A stretch of DNA of 64,000 bases from Gymnopilus junonius (GCA_015501075.1 JADNYJ010000063.1:1-64000); one strand, 5' to 3'; shown: positions 10,279 to 23,205, counted from the stretch's first letter. The notes: a model not told the origin generated them from the sequence alone. Numbers and translations: made by a program.

Positions 10279-10640
10279 GCGTTATGATCTTGTTCCTTAT
10301 TCTTTACATACTCTTATTTTTCGCTTGAAATCCTTACTGTTATCAATGATTTCGCTTCTCATCGATATGTTAAATCAGATTCAAGATGAGGGAAATGTTA
10401 GTGCAAAATTTTATGACATTATGACATTGATTATGGATTAATAATACTAATAGTAATAATATGAACTCGATAATGAAACTCGCTCCCTCGCCACATGGTC
10501 ACGTGATAGTCGATTGTTGACTCCTAATACTAACTTGTATAACTACTCAACTGTAACAGTGGGCCTTTGTTTGAGGACGCGGTCTCTACCATACTGTTAC
10601 CTGCTACTAAGGTGCTGAATGTTCGCGCCGTATTCAAGGC
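10279..10640. other. Intergenic, AT-rich
   Basis: Between the uS13 stop and the CLIP-170 start. It contains a simple ATTATGACATTATGACATTG stretch and an AATACTAATAGTAATAAT run near 10440. No gene or RNA was recognised; it serves as 3' region of uS13 and promoter of the next gene. Confidence 0.5.
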
Positions 10641-13600
10641 ATGGCAACCCCTGCTAAACCGCGACAATCGGGAATTCCAGGACCTGGAAGATCGTCTAGT
10701 ATTCCGACACCAGGGAGATCTCGTTCTAGCTCTAGTGTTATCTACCAAGACGATATATCACGGGCATTAGCTGATGCTCTGAAAGCAAATGACCCTTCAA
10801 ACCATCGAAATCCCCTTGTCGTGAACAGCGCCTCCTTGTCCCCACAATCTATCAGTCATTTGGCTTCCTCTGGCCGCCGTTCGGTTGCGGGTAGACCGCC
10901 CTCAGCGTCATCCTCTTCTGCCAAAATCCAAGAAAGATCACGAACACCTACTTCGGCGCGGACTCCTAGTCGACCTCCTAGTCGACAGTCAGAGCTTAGT
11001 AAACCTACAAGGACCTTTGAGGTAGGTGACAATGTCAGAATCGAATCCCTTGGCTTCGAAGGCGTACTAAGGTATATGGGCGAAATTGGCGGAAAACCTG
11101 GACTGTGGGCTGGGGTGGAACTAAGTGGTGGTTTTATCGGCAAAGGGAAGAACAATGGCTCCGTGGGAGGGTGAGTAGTGTACTCCGCTGTCACGGAATT
11201 CTTCATGATCCTGCTTTTTAAATCAGATAGTAGAATTTTTCTAATGCCGTGCTTTTTACAGAAAGCAGTACTTTACCTGTCCAGACAAATGCGGCGTTTT
11301 CGTTGCCACCACGAAACTGTCTCCTCCAACTGTTGGCCCTGGTGCTCTTCAACGTCCCTCATCGGTGGCATCTTCCCGAGGTGGAACAACAGCGTCCACT
11401 TCCGGTAGAACAACTCCTTCTCTATTCTCGACTTCACGGACACTGTCGGCCTCGTATTCGTATTCAAATGGAAGAATTACCCCTACTTCTGGAGGTCGTG
11501 TAACTCCTTCAATTTCGAACGGAAGGACGACTCCTAGTTCCGTTCCCATGCAAAGGCCATTGAAGACGCCATCAAACAAATCAACTAGCGCATCTCTTTC
11601 CGATAAGATTACGGCGGGGTCGCGAGCTTCTAAATACATAACAATGACTGCTGAACAACTTTCTTCTACTTCTCATTCAAAAGGGCAAGGTTCTGACAAG
11701 GATACTCTTTCGTATAAAAACAGGGGGGATTGGGCTCCGCATCGAGTAGCCCTTCGGCACCCCGTGCCCTAGCGTCACCTATTCGCCCCGTCGTATCTCC
11801 TTTTGCAACGCCTAAAGCAGTTTACAGCCGTCAGTCGAATACAGGGGCTATTTCTCCAACTTTACCGTCTACTCGCAGTCGACCTTCAGTGAACACTCCC
11901 CGGGCTCGGATTCCAAGTGGTGTTGCTATGCCACCTCCCCCATCCCCAGTGTCTCGTAATGGACAATTTCCGATACATGGCGAGAACGATCCGGCCTCGG
12001 AAAGGCATTCTCTATTGGCGTCGACAGCAGTATTGTTGCACACGATTTCTTCACCTTCTCAGGACCCTGGGGAGACCGAAGAACTCAGTATACTGGACCA
12101 GCTGCAGTCTCGTTTGGATGCCGCTGAATATGAAAATGAACGCCTTCGCGCAGCTGTAGAGTTGGGAACAAGTGGTGCGTCACCCGCATTCAAAGAACAA
12201 GTACAAACGGAACGGCAAGAAGCACTTGACAAATATACTGAGGTACAAGACAAGGTCAATGTTCTGCAAGAACGGTTGGTGTTCCAGGCAAATGAGCTTG
12301 GACAGTTGCGGGAAGAGAAGGAGAGATTACTTCTTGATCTCTCTGAGGCCGCCTCTCAGCAGCAGCAAGCTTTAGCTGCTCATCAATTGTACTCCGAAGA
12401 GCACTCGGCGGAGATGAAATTGTTACAACGGAGGCTTAGTGACATGGAAGACTTAAACCTGCAGAAAGATGAATCGATCGTAGGTCAGACTCTGAAGGTC
12501 GAAGAGTTAACAACAAATTTCCAGCAATCATATCTGGATTTTCAGGAGGAGAAAAGAGAGTTAACCATGCAAGTCGATGAGCTCAGGGTTGCTGGACAGG
12601 TAAAGTCTCCTCCGAAGTCGCCGACTACTTGTTTACGCGATTTCTAGGAGACAATTGCCCTTTACGAAGAAAGGTTGTCGGTTGCGAATGCACAACGCTA
12701 TGAACTTGAACAGCGCGTTTTGGCTCTTGAGGCCAGCTTACATTCTATACCTACAACGACAATGGGCCAAGAGCCTTTTCCTAATAGGTCTACATCTTCG
12801 GCGACACAAATTGACAACGAGACACTGCGGGACCAGGTACAGCATCTACAAAAAAAATCAACCAAACTGGAAGAACAGCTGGAGGAAGCCAGAGCCACTT
12901 TGGAAAGAGATCTTGCCAGCTATCAGGATAAAATTGCCCGCGTACGATTAGAAGACGAACAACGGAAGAGGGATCTGGCTTCGAAGACTAGAGAAGTGGA
13001 GGAATTGAAGAAGTCTGAAACGCATGCGCGAAGTCGGGTAGAAGAGATCGAGGAAGCACTTCGCGAGAGCACCGTCGCTCTCGAGAATACCCGCATTGAA
13101 GTTGAATCGCTAAGGACAGAACTGGCTGTAAGAGATCGCTCACTTCCGCTGTAGGGTTGACTGACACTCACCTTTCAGAATCTCGATATCTTGATTGACG
13201 ACGCTACCGAGGGGGAGATCTCATCAAAACTAGCCAATTTCACCAAGAAAGTATCTGCCGATAAGGCACAATATCAGCGGGAGATAAAGCGACTTGAACA
13301 AAGTCTACTGGATTCACGTGCCGAAAATGCACTGCTGCAACAGAGGATATCGGATAAAGTAGGTATAACTAACATGAAAGGCATTGAAAACTTGAACGAG
13401 GAAAATCAAGCTGTACGTGGTTTTAAAGCGCTTAACTCGCCAAAATTTACATGCTGGTCGTAGCTACGGTGCCAAATTGATGAGCTCGAGGTCAAATTGT
13501 CTGTCGCATCGCGCCCTCTAGAAGATCAAGTTGACTCTATCCGTAAGAAGGCAAATAGAGACTTTGCATTGCCAAATGGAACAATTGACCCTTCCAAAGC

Positions 13601-14622
13601 ACCATCTACAAGATCTGAAGAGGTTGCCGGCCTAAAGTAATCCACTTGTGTATATTTCGTAAAGTTATTGACTTGGGATGAGCAGGCATATCGTCCAAGA
13701 ATTACAAAAAGAAACCTTGGCATCTGCGCAGCACATCAAGCTCCTGGAATCAGAGAATGCCCTACTCGCTGCTGAAGCTGAGCAACTACGTCAGGTAACT
13801 CCCCAAAAAGCCAGGTTCTAGGCAATATAACTTACCCAATCCATACAGGATGTTCACTTTCTGGAAGCAAATCTGGATAAAGACAAGAGCATGATTGGCA
13901 AAAAACCTGACAATGGAACTAGCTCTCTGCCCCATCCGTCGCTCGAGCAAAGACTTCCAATTGAAGTAGGTATTCTTCCTTCCGCTTTAATATCTTTATC
14001 TCACTATCTGTTTAACAACTAGACGGACCTTGATCAAATGCGCAAACGCCTTAGTGAAGCAGAAATGAAACATGCTCGTATTGTCCACGATGTAAGTCCA
14101 ATATTGCTGGAAGGACGCAATGGTTGATGGTTATCGCAGCTCAACAAAGAAATTAGTGAACTGGAAGCTCTTGTTGAATCAAAGGTGAGATTCGATATTG
14201 AAAACTTTCTGTTGTAAACCAACCTTTTATTCATCCTTGCGAATTTCAGATCTACAGAGAAGTAAGCGTTTTGTCTTGTCCCTTTTACTCTACATTTCAG
14301 AGACGAATTCAACAGGATGAACTGGAACAAGAGATCGAAAGGCTGAAAGATAAACTCTCCAGACAGAAGAAGACCTCGAAGCCCGGTAACGAGAATGTAG
14401 ACAGTCGGCACCGGACTGAGTGCGGCATCTAGCAACAATGTTAGCCTAGAGAAGAGTGAAGAGGTGTGCGAGATCTGTGAACGGCCGGGGCATGACATTT
14501 TCAATTGTAGCCTGCTTAAGGATGATACGGTAAGAGCTGGGAAGGATTTGGTCGTGTGTGAGGACTGTGAAAGCCCTGGACACGTCGCGGCTGACTGCCC
14601 ACACTCGTCGGATGTATTTTGA
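10641..14622 (+). CDS. CLIP-170/Tip1-like microtubule plus-end protein
   Basis: Predicted plus-end tracking protein. A Ser/Pro-rich basic N terminus (MATPAKPRQSGIPGPGR) is followed at about residues 125-200 by a CAP-Gly domain (VGDNVRIESLGFEGVLRYMG, then GKGKNNGSVGG and, after an intron, YFTCPDKCGVFV), which binds tubulin and EB1 tails. A second Ser/Thr-rich basic linker leads into a long coiled coil (from about 12,080 to 14,390). The C terminus has two zinc knuckles, CEICERPGHDIFNC and CEDCESPGHVAADC, as in CLIP-170, where they bind CAP-Gly domains and dynactin. At least eight short introns are needed. The frame changes at 11723-11728 in a G6 run without a normal-sized intron; a missing G or a 34-nt intron would explain it. 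Identity as the family is firm, exon details less so. Confidence 0.85.
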
Positions 14623-14741
14623 AGATATATGTAAATAATTAACTGTTAAAGGAATACGATACCCTGACGTCATGCAATTCCATGACGTCAATATGCAAAA
14701 CGTATAAGAAGGAAAAGGAAACACACATATGACTCCAATCT

Positions 14742-15683
14742 ATGTCTTCAGCCATGTCTTACGCCTCAGTCGCCGCTCAGAACGCCCCGCCTCCTTCACA
14801 ACAGCCGCAAGCGGATATATCTCTGCTGAACACGTCCCCGCCGACTTCATTTAAACATCGCTGATGACACCGCGAAAGTGAACCTCGTTGCCCCGGAATT
14901 CAAAGATGACCCACACACATATACCTCTGAGGCAGATAGAATCATCGAACGACCCAATAGTGGGCCAATGATTAGCCCATTTGCAGACCCTATCAAAGCC
15001 CCCAGTAGTAGCAAGCCGAAGCGGCACGAGAGCAAAGAGGCCAAGGTTAATCATATGTGGGAATTAGTCCGAAAATACGCGATCCGCCCAGGAGTGGCCG
15101 GCGGGCTATTAGGCCTCGGTACGGTATTCATCGCAAAATTGTGAGTATAAATTCTGATTCATGAACAGTAAATGTTGGGCTTTTGGCGTCTGTTGGTCGT
15201 ACTTTCTACGTTCGCCCTCACCTTAGACATGATGTTTCCGCCATATCTTCCACAATTGCCCTATCCATAGCTCTGATATCACTCGAAGGTTTTGTAGCGG
15301 TGAGGTATCTACAGACACATCGAGGTAAAGAGGCAGAGCGCAAAGCGAAGGAAGAAGCAGTCATATTCCGAAATCTTCACGAACAAATTATGATGCCCAA
15401 AATACTGGGCGGTCTACTTGGAATGAGTGAGTTGATCAGTGGCTGTAAATGCTAGATCTGACGCTGACCGTCCTCTGCAGTCAATGCTGCCGTAATAGGC
15501 GCGGTGGGATACCTGTCATATGTGCACTGGGACAGAGCATGGGACAGGCGGACAGTGTCTGCAATTTCAGTAGGATTGCTTGCGCTGTGGGGTGGAGAGG
15601 GGTAAGTGATATTACTTTCAAAAACTGGACAAGGAAAACTTAGAGGAAACGACAGGATCATCGCGGACAGGTACTCAAGATAA
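14742..15683 (+). CDS. OM14-like mitochondrial outer-membrane protein (apparent frameshift)
   Basis: Two starts fit, at 14742 (MSSAMSYAS) and 14754 (MSYASVAAQNAPPPSQQ). After an N-terminal polar region the protein has two tandem modules: GGLLGLVNVGLLASVG with LRHDVSAIS, and GGLLGMINAAVIGAVG with WDRRTVSAIS, each carrying hydrophobic segments. It ends LALWGGEG, then a short charged tail (ADRYSR). This layout resembles the fungal OM14 C-terminal family; in yeast Om14 is a mitochondrial outer-membrane protein linked to ribosome docking. The reading frame breaks at the AAA at 14853-14855: removing one A joins SPPTSF to NIADDTAKV. Introns begin at about 15119, 15425 and 15601. Family call is from recalled features and moderately sure. 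Confidence 0.65.
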
Positions 15684-15791
15684 TGTATTACATAATATAC
15701 TACTACCCATGATTACGTAATTAAACGGCGAAATCCGTGAACTGTAAATTTGATCGAGGGCATAGAGGTTGTTGACGACGACCACGAAAGA

Positions 15792-18717
15792 ATGTCCCGA
15801 TTTTTCAGACAGGCTGGCGATTCAGACTCGGAATCCTCAGAATCTGAGGATGAGCTCATGTCCAGTGAGGACGAGGCTCCTCCCAAGCCTTCCACAGCGG
15901 CCAAACCGGCCATGTCTCGCTTTTTGCGCACAGCTGGTTCCGACTCCAGTGACTCTTCTTCAGAGGAAGAAGAAAGCGAATCGGATAGTGATGACCATAC
16001 GCACCGCGAAGAAGCCGATGAAGAGGAGAGCGATGAAGAAGACCGTCCGCAGATTCGTATTCTCAGTGCCGTGGATAAAAGACTGAAGGAAATGGAAGCA
16101 ACCGGTAAGGTCATGGAAAATGCATTAAAGATAAACGATTGGATGGCAATATCAAATGGTATGTCTCCCTGCTGTCGCTATATCCCTCATATTCTGAAAA
16201 GAGGCGTCATTACGTGTAGAGTTCGATAAACTCGTTCGCATGATCCAGAGACAGCAAAACCTTTCTGAGCCCGTTCCTGCTTTCTACATCCGAACTCTTG
16301 TCAATCTTGAATCCTCCGTTAACGATGCCCTTCAAAAGGAGAAAGAAGCGAAAAAAAGATGAACGCCTCGAACGCTAAGGCTCTCACAGCTATGAAACAG
16401 AAGATTAAGAAAGCTGTCAAAGAGTACGAGACGGAAGTCAGAAAATACCAAGAGGTTTGTCCCGAATAGTTCAAGCAGTCTGATGCCTCTTAAGCTATAA
16501 TCACATTTATTAGGATCCAGAGACCTTTGAGCGGGATTATCTGAACCTTGTTTCTCGGGATGTTACCCCGGCAACAGTGACTCAACCAACGCGCTCAGGT
16601 GCTGGAATAGCAACTGACCAGGTTGATGAATTCACCACCGTTGGAAAGGGTGGCAAAGCCATGCAGTTCACTTCTGAGAGTATCTTCAAAAATTTGCAGG
16701 CAGTACAGGAAGCACGTGGAAAAAAGGTAATTGCAGGACAATTATATTCCCCTTGTCCCGCTAAACGACACATTTTAGAATACCGATCGTGCTGAACAAA
16801 TCCGCATACTTGAGCTTCTTCTCGACGTAGCAAATACCTCTTACCAACGCATCCGTGTCCTCCTCGCCCTCATATCATCTCGGTTCGATTATAACTCCTC
16901 CGTCTCCAGTCATATGCCTACAGAACTTTGGCTGGCAGCTCAACGTGAGGTGGATCAACTGGTTTCCATTGTTGCCGCGGATCACAATTATTCTATCCAA
17001 GAAATGACCGATGATTATGACGAACTCGTGGAACGTTCCCCTACTACTGAAAAAGGCGTTGTCCGTATCCGGGGCTCCATCATCAGCTTTATTGATCGAT
17101 TAGATGACGAGTTTACCCGCAGCCTCCAAAATATTGACCCTCATGGTACTGAATACGTTTGACCGTTTAAAGGATGAGAAGGTTCTCTATTGTACCATCT
17201 GTCGCGCGCAAGCTTTCTATGAGAAAACTTCCCAGACCGAGCCGTTGGGTAGAGTTGTAATGAGACGCTTGGAACACATCTACTGTAAGGTATGTATACT
17301 TTTTATCTTATAAATCAATTTGATTCCTATCGCCTGCATATAGCCAGATGCTGTCGTACAAGCTCTCGAGGCAGCAGCAGATACGTCCGAAGTAAAGCCG
17401 GAAATGACTCTCGCAAAGCAAAAAACCACTTCTGGCCTTGTGCATGCTCTCTGTGTTTACCTCTACAAATCTGGAAATTCACTTCTGAGGACCAGAGCTA
17501 TGTTGAGTCATATCTATCACCATGCCCTCCATAACGACTTCTACGCAGCGCGAGATATGCTACTCATGTCCCACCTTCAAGAATCCATTCACTCAGCAGA
17601 CGTCGCAACCCAAATACTGTATAACCGTACTGTCGTACAGCTTGGGCTTTGTGCATTTCGTTCAGGGTTAATCAAAGAAGCACAGGGAACACTGCAGGAC
17701 ATCTTCACGACGCAGCGTGTAAAGGAGCTTCTGGCCCAAGGAGTGCATCAACAACGCTTTCAGGTAATGACTCCAGAGCAGGAAAAAGCTGAAAAGCAAC
17801 GACAGCTTCCTTTCCACATGCACATCAACACCGAACTTTTGGAGGCGGCCTTTCTGGTATCCAGTATGTTGGTTGAAATTCCACTACTGGCAAGTATTGA
17901 ATCAGAGGAACAAAAACGGAAGGTGATCTCAAAGCCTTTCCGTCGTCTTCTTGACTTTGCCGACCGACAAGTTTTCACTGGCCCCCCTGAAAGCACCCGA
18001 GATCATATCATGCAGGCTAGCAAAGCTTTGCAAGACGGTGACTGGGAAAAATGCCGTGACTTGATACAGAGTATTAAAATCTGGAGCCTGATGCCCGAAG
18101 CAGCTGCTGTTAAGGAAATGTTGGCGAAGTAAGTTGACACCACTAAAATAATATTGCTACAGAAATGAACTCTTTATATCTCAGGCGCATACAAGAACAA
18201 GGCCTGAGGACGTATCTGTTCACCTACGCTCCGCACTACAGCACCCTCTCCCTTTCGTTGCTCTCAAGGACCTTTTCACTCCCTCTTCGAACGGTCACTT
18301 CCATTGTGTCTAAGATGATTTGGAACGAAGAACTATCTGCATCTTTGGACCAATCCGGCGGTGTCGTCGTTTTCCAAAGGATTGAGCTTACGCGTTCACA
18401 GCAATTAGCACAAGTAATTTCTGACAAGGTAGCCGCGATGGTCGAGCAGAACGAAAAGACTTTAGATATGAGACTGGGCGGGACAGCGTGGGGTGAGAGG
18501 ACTGACGGTACCAAGACTGAGAAACGTGGAGAACAAGCTCAGGAACGACGTGGCCGAGGGGAAAGAGTTCGGGGTGCTCGTGGTATGTTACACTTTCCTT
18601 TTGCGTTTAATCTATGCCCGAAATTTACATGCTTTCGCAGGTGGAGCTCGTGGAAGAGGTGCACGTTTTTCGCAAGGGCTTGGAAATCAGATGCCCAGTG
18701 GCCAACGCGGTCAATGA
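15792..18717 (+). CDS. NIP1: Eukaryotic translation initiation factor 3 subunit C
   Basis: Core subunit of eIF3, which binds the 40S subunit and recruits eIF1, eIF5 and the ternary complex. The start [20 protein letters not shown] and the acidic Ser-rich N terminus are typical. Next come [13 protein letters not shown] and [20 protein letters not shown], then the helical repeat region and the C-terminal PCI domain (about 18,160-18,400, including [12 protein letters not shown] and [19 protein letters not shown]). The tail is Arg/Gly-rich, [12 protein letters not shown], ending SGQRGQ. The frame slips by one base in the A7 run at 16351-16357: upstream frame gives EAKKR then a stop, downstream frame gives MNASNAK. 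One more A would restore it; the gene is essential in yeast, so an assembly error is the simplest explanation. Confidence 0.92.
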
Positions 18718-18822
18718 TTCGATTAAATATTTTCCTCCTTGTACTCCAAAATTTGTAATGGATTGTCAATGCAGCCAATCAGCCGTCCATGAATGAAAAG
18801 CAAAGAATCATAGGTAAACCTT

Positions 18823-20656
18823 TCAATCCTCATGCAGGTCGGAAGTCTGCTTTATGCTTGTATCCGGAGTTGCCATCCAGTCTGATACCTCGAGTTTCTC
18901 TCCTTTGGCAACTTCTATCAGAAGAAGTCAGCCAATGCTAAATGATAGCTAGCAGTCTCAAGGACGTACCTCCTCCAGAGACTTCATATCCAGCTTGAGT
19001 AACACATTTCGTTAACTCCGCTTTTGCCCCTACGCGTGTACTTTTACCAAGAATACAGTTCTCTAGTTTGGTTCTGACGCAACTTCTCAGCAAGTTGAGA
19101 GAGTGAGTTCGAGATAGGCTTACCCGTCTTCGACGATGCAGTGATCCAATAATATAGAACCCGTTATCTTGACCAGTTTGCCTATTATACAATGTCGGCC
19201 AATAATCGACCTCTTGATGGTACTGCGCTCAGAGATCTGAGTTGATTCTCCGATGATGGAATCAACGGATATCTGAGCTCTTTGGTCTATCAATGACCGG
19301 TCTTTCGGATCCACAGGTAGGCTATATGTCGTTCCAGATAAAATCTTATACAACAATAATTGGAAATTTTATGCATCAATATAACGGAGTGACATACTCT
19401 TTTGTTCATTTCATAGAAATTGTGCAATGTATTAATTCGCATAGGGACTTCTGTGTTCTGGTCATAAATGACTAAGCCAATTTTGCGGGTTGACGATAGT
19501 GTGCGGCTTGTGTCTGAATCACCCGGAGACAGCATTCCTGCTTGAGAGTCGCCACCCGTATTGACGAAGTTTGAAGAGTGACTCAAGGCGAGAATTTGAG
19601 TCGTGGGGGGTGATAAAGAATCTAATACTGTCTAGCAAATTCATGCGGCTGAATTTTGTATTTGTTTGAACACAAACCTTTTTTGTATTTCACTCTCTTG
19701 GACTGCCGATACTGGATTTTGCAAAGCCAGGGAAGGAACTCTTCTCGCAGTGATGAGAAATGGGGCTTCTCGTGCAATATGTCAAGGACTGATCTTCGAC
19801 AGACATACACATGTGAATCTTGCAAGAAAGAAGACAGCTTGGTCCGCGGATACCTAGTTCGACGTCGATTACCAAGGCACTACTTGTAGCCGGAAGGCTT
19901 ACCTCGATAGCAAAGACATCTTTAGTTCGATGGCGTCGCTGTTTCTGTCTTGATCGTCTGGAGTATCGATATGCAGCAAGGAGCCTGCAGAGGGATCCCA
20001 AATGATAGGGCACACACTTGGGAGCGATCCCCACTCTTCAAAATGGGTCTCTTTTTCAAAAGGTCGTGACGAAAAGAAACAGGTTGTGGCAAGGCATGCC
20101 TCTGATAGGGCATCCACGCGAAATTTATTTAATAAAAGACTCAATGGAAGCGTGGGGGGGGGAATGAAATCGCATGGTACGACGACGAAATCCTCGGTTA
20201 TGCGATTGGAAAAATGGCGGAGGAGAGCACATGGTCCAGTATTATCGTCACGAGATTCATCGTATGTCTGCAGGTCGATTCGCAGAGAAGAAGAAGAAAC
20301 GTCGGAATGTATGTGATGATATATGGATGAACGGTGGCTTGAGGGACATATTAAAAGTACATCTGCGCTGGATGAGCGATGATATGCAGGGAAAATGAAT
20401 GAGGAACACCTTTGATGCCGGATTGCTCAAGCCACACCAGGACATACTCCAGAAGAGGTTTGTTGGCTACTGGCAGGAGGGCTTTTGGACAAGGATCATC
20501 GCCGTAATCACTTGTCAGGGGAACAAGTCTGGTGAAATTGACATGAGAGCAAGTCGACCAGGATATATGAAAGATTTACTCGTTCCCAAAGCCAGCAAGT
20601 ACAACGGCCAAAAACTCTCTTGTTACAAGATCTGACTTGACATCGTCGAGGTCCAT
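18823..20656 (-). CDS. GCD1: Translation initiation factor eIF2B subunit gamma
   Basis: Part of the catalytic arm of the GDP/GTP exchange factor for eIF2. The start MDLDDVKSDLVTREFLAVVL leads into LAGFGNE, the beginning of the nucleotidyltransferase-like domain. The C-terminal part is a left-handed beta helix of hexapeptide repeats: VDSIIGESTQISERSTIK, then RSIIGRHCIIGKLVKITGS, ILLDHCIVEDG, and after an intron KLENCILGKSTRVGAKAELT and TKCVTQAGYEV. The final exon, after an intron at about 18,935-18,966, encodes EVAKGEKLEVSDWMATPD and ends at a TGA (18823-18825). Several introns fall in the N-terminal half and their borders were not all fixed. The gene is divergent from the kinase that starts 71 bp away and lies tail to tail with eIF3c. 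Confidence 0.85.
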
Positions 20657-20727
20657 GGCAGGCGAATGCTGCAGTAGACTGATCAAATTGAAATAGATAA
20701 AGGAGATCACATGATCCGTACCTTCCT
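20657..20727. promoter_or_regulatory. 71-bp divergent promoter, eIF2B-gamma / Nak1-like kinase
   Basis: Only 71 bp separate the two start codons, so 5' leaders and core promoters must overlap or be extremely short. No TATA element is seen in either direction. Coupled expression is inferred from the spacing alone. Confidence 0.55.
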
Positions 20728-23205
20728 ATGTCTCAACAACCCGATGTACACCAGCTCTTCCAGCGTCTCGAAACTGTCGGAAAAGGTGCTTATGGCTCTG
20801 TCCACAAAGGCAAGCATATCCCCACAGGCAATATCGTTGCTCTCAAGATTATCAATCTCGACACCTCCGATGATGATGTAGGCGACATCCAACGCGAAGT
20901 TGCCCTCCTGTCCCAGTTGCGGGATGCCCCAAATGTCACCAAGTATTTTGGCTGCTTTATGGATGGCCCCCGAGTATGGATAGTGATGGAATTTGCTCAA
21001 GGAGGTAGCGTCTTGTCTTTGATGAAAGCATCCAAAGATGGCTGTATCGAAGAGAAATACGTCGCGGTGATCATCCGCGAAGTCCTCGTCGGCTTGAGTT
21101 ATCTTCACAAAGTCCCAGTAATTCATCGCGACATGAAAGCTGCAAACATATTGATTACCGCTACAGGCAAGGTTATGATATGTGACTTCGGCGTCTCTGC
21201 CCTTCTGGCGACTACCTCTAGTAAGCGTAACACACTGACTGGGACGCCTTACTGGATGGCCCCTGAGGTTGTACAAAGCGTTCCCGCATACGATACCAAG
21301 GCCGATATTTGGAGCCTAGGTATCATGGTCTATGAAATGATCAAAGGCACCCCTCCTCATTCTAATTTGGACAAATTTCAAGTCATGGAACTCATCCCAA
21401 GGATCAAACCTCCTCGTCTCACGGAAAATGAAGGGGGAAAGGACATGCGAGATTTCATGTCTTTCTGTCTCAAGGAATCGCCTTCAGAGGTATCAAACTG
21501 TCGCGTTATTCTGTCTCATTTACTAAGGCTATTTAGCGTCTCCCTGCAGATGAGCTTGCCAAGACCAAGTGGATCAAGTCTATCTCTAAAGTCGGTGTTT
21601 CTGTATTGAGGGAGCTTATTCTTAGACTCCAACAAGCTGGTCCACGAGCAAGTTTGGCGGAACCCTTGGATTGGGAAAGTGCTGACCTGACTGGGTGTGT
21701 CTACCCTCTTTTTTGAACCTCGCTCCAATGTAGCTGACTGAAATTTGGTGCAGTAACATGACAGACGACAATAACTGGGAATTTGACACCATTCGAAGTA
21801 ATTCCTTTTTAGCTCTAGATGACATTCAGGTTTCGCGAGATGCTGATGGGCTAGGACGTGACCCTTCCAGTCAAGCTACTATCCGTGCCCAACCATCCAC
21901 TAATTTCCCGTCTTCCCTGAGATCACTTTTTGAGAACAGTGACCTGCCGCAACCAGAAGGGCTTCGGTTCGCCGTTTCAACTGAAATTTCCTCTCAGCCT
22001 TCTATATCTACTGGTGGTGGTGGAGAGAAACACGAAATTTTATCCCAGCACTCAGTCTCTTCTTCCCTCTTGCCTTCGATACTGAATCCATCCCAATCTA
22101 AGCCATCTGTAGGTAGCAGCAGTTTGGCCGATGATGCTGCGAATACTTCCCTCGATATGGTATCGGAGCGTATCATTTCCTCGCAGCATGGAATGACCAA
22201 TGGGAAAGGAGACGAAAACATGTACGTGCGAGATTCAAAAGATGATTTAGATAGCACAAATTGCCTGGTAAATACGGAAAGCCTATCGTCGAGGCTCGAC
22301 GACGATACTGGATGCCCTCACGATGGGACTTTTATCAAGCAGGACGATAGTCTTGACTTAGCGTCACCGTCTTCATTTCAGTTTCCTCCCTCGAGATCGA
22401 ACAGTCAGGCAAGTCAGGAGCTTCCTCTCCAACATTTGCCCAGTCGCATTTTATTCTCAAATCCACCAGCAACGCATCAGAGTGCGTTATCTCTTGATGC
22501 CTCAATTGTCCCACCCAGAGTTGAATCCTCACCTTCAATGTCTCGAACGAGATCTGCGACTACGCCCCCCCCACTACTCTCTGTGGATTCTGCTTCAGAA
22601 GAACAAACAAATCTAGTCGCTGATGCCAAGAAACCGTTTGATATATTTTCGAATCCTCAATCCTTCGTCCGCAGCACGCCTGGTCTGAAAGATGTGCTTA
22701 AGGTTCGACTTTGTTTGACTATTTTGAACAAATTCTTCATCTTATCATCACCAAATAGATCCCGTCTCTTTCTTCCGGTCACCACATCGGAATGGTAGAC
22801 CTTCTTCCTCCATCTCCATCTGCGGTGGTGAACAGCACGCGTCTTCCGCCTCAAGTAGCGAATGCCAATTTGGATGAACCCAAGACATATTCTGACAGTG
22901 CTTCTACGCCTCATAGAGGATTTGCTACGGCTGTTCCTCTGCAGAGAAGGGTAACAGCCACAAGTCATCCAGAAACAAACTACGAATCCCTTCCATCATT
23001 GGATTATCTATCCTTGATCACCGAGAATTCCCACTCTGCCGAACTCAACCGCAGTCTCAGGATACTTACCCATTTGTTATCTGTCATGGAAGCGGGCCTC
23101 AATTCCATGTTGGACAAAACTATCGAGGAAGAAGACGATAGCTTTGCAGACACATTCAATGAGAGTATGCATTCAGAGGCAAATAGCTATTCTACCGTCC
23201 CGTAA
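20728..23205 (+). CDS. Ste20-family protein kinase, GCK-III / Nak1 type
   Basis: The kinase domain is at the N terminus (about residues 13-265): LETVGKGAYGSVHKG (glycine loop), VALKIINLD (ATP lysine), VIHRDMKAANIL (catalytic loop), ICDFGVSA (DFG) and TGTPYWMAPEV (activation segment end). These are the hallmarks of Mst/Sps1/Kic1/Nak1 kinases. In yeasts Kic1/Nak1 acts in the RAM/MOR network that drives polarised growth and cell separation through an NDR kinase. An intron follows SPSE near 21,489 and the next exon begins RLPADELAKTKWI. The long C-terminal half (from about 21,760) is Ser-rich and low complexity, with a more conserved block near the end (SLLTHLLSVMEAG-type, here LRILTHLLSVMEAG) that could be a partner-binding region. 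It ends at 23205, 28 bp from the APS kinase stop. Confidence 0.88.

Noticed and set aside
15119..15170. Second frameshift suspected in the OM14-like gene
   Set aside because: A GTACGG donor at about 15,119 gives a 50-nt intron that joins GLLGL to VNVGLL in frame.
20707..21276. Minus-strand frame of 189 codons opposite the kinase domain
   Set aside because: The plus strand carries all conserved kinase motifs; the antisense frame is a by-product of their codon use.
21620..21760. Possible frame break between kinase domain and C-terminal region
   Set aside because: An intron with a GTGTGT donor and a TGCAG acceptor explains the change of frame.
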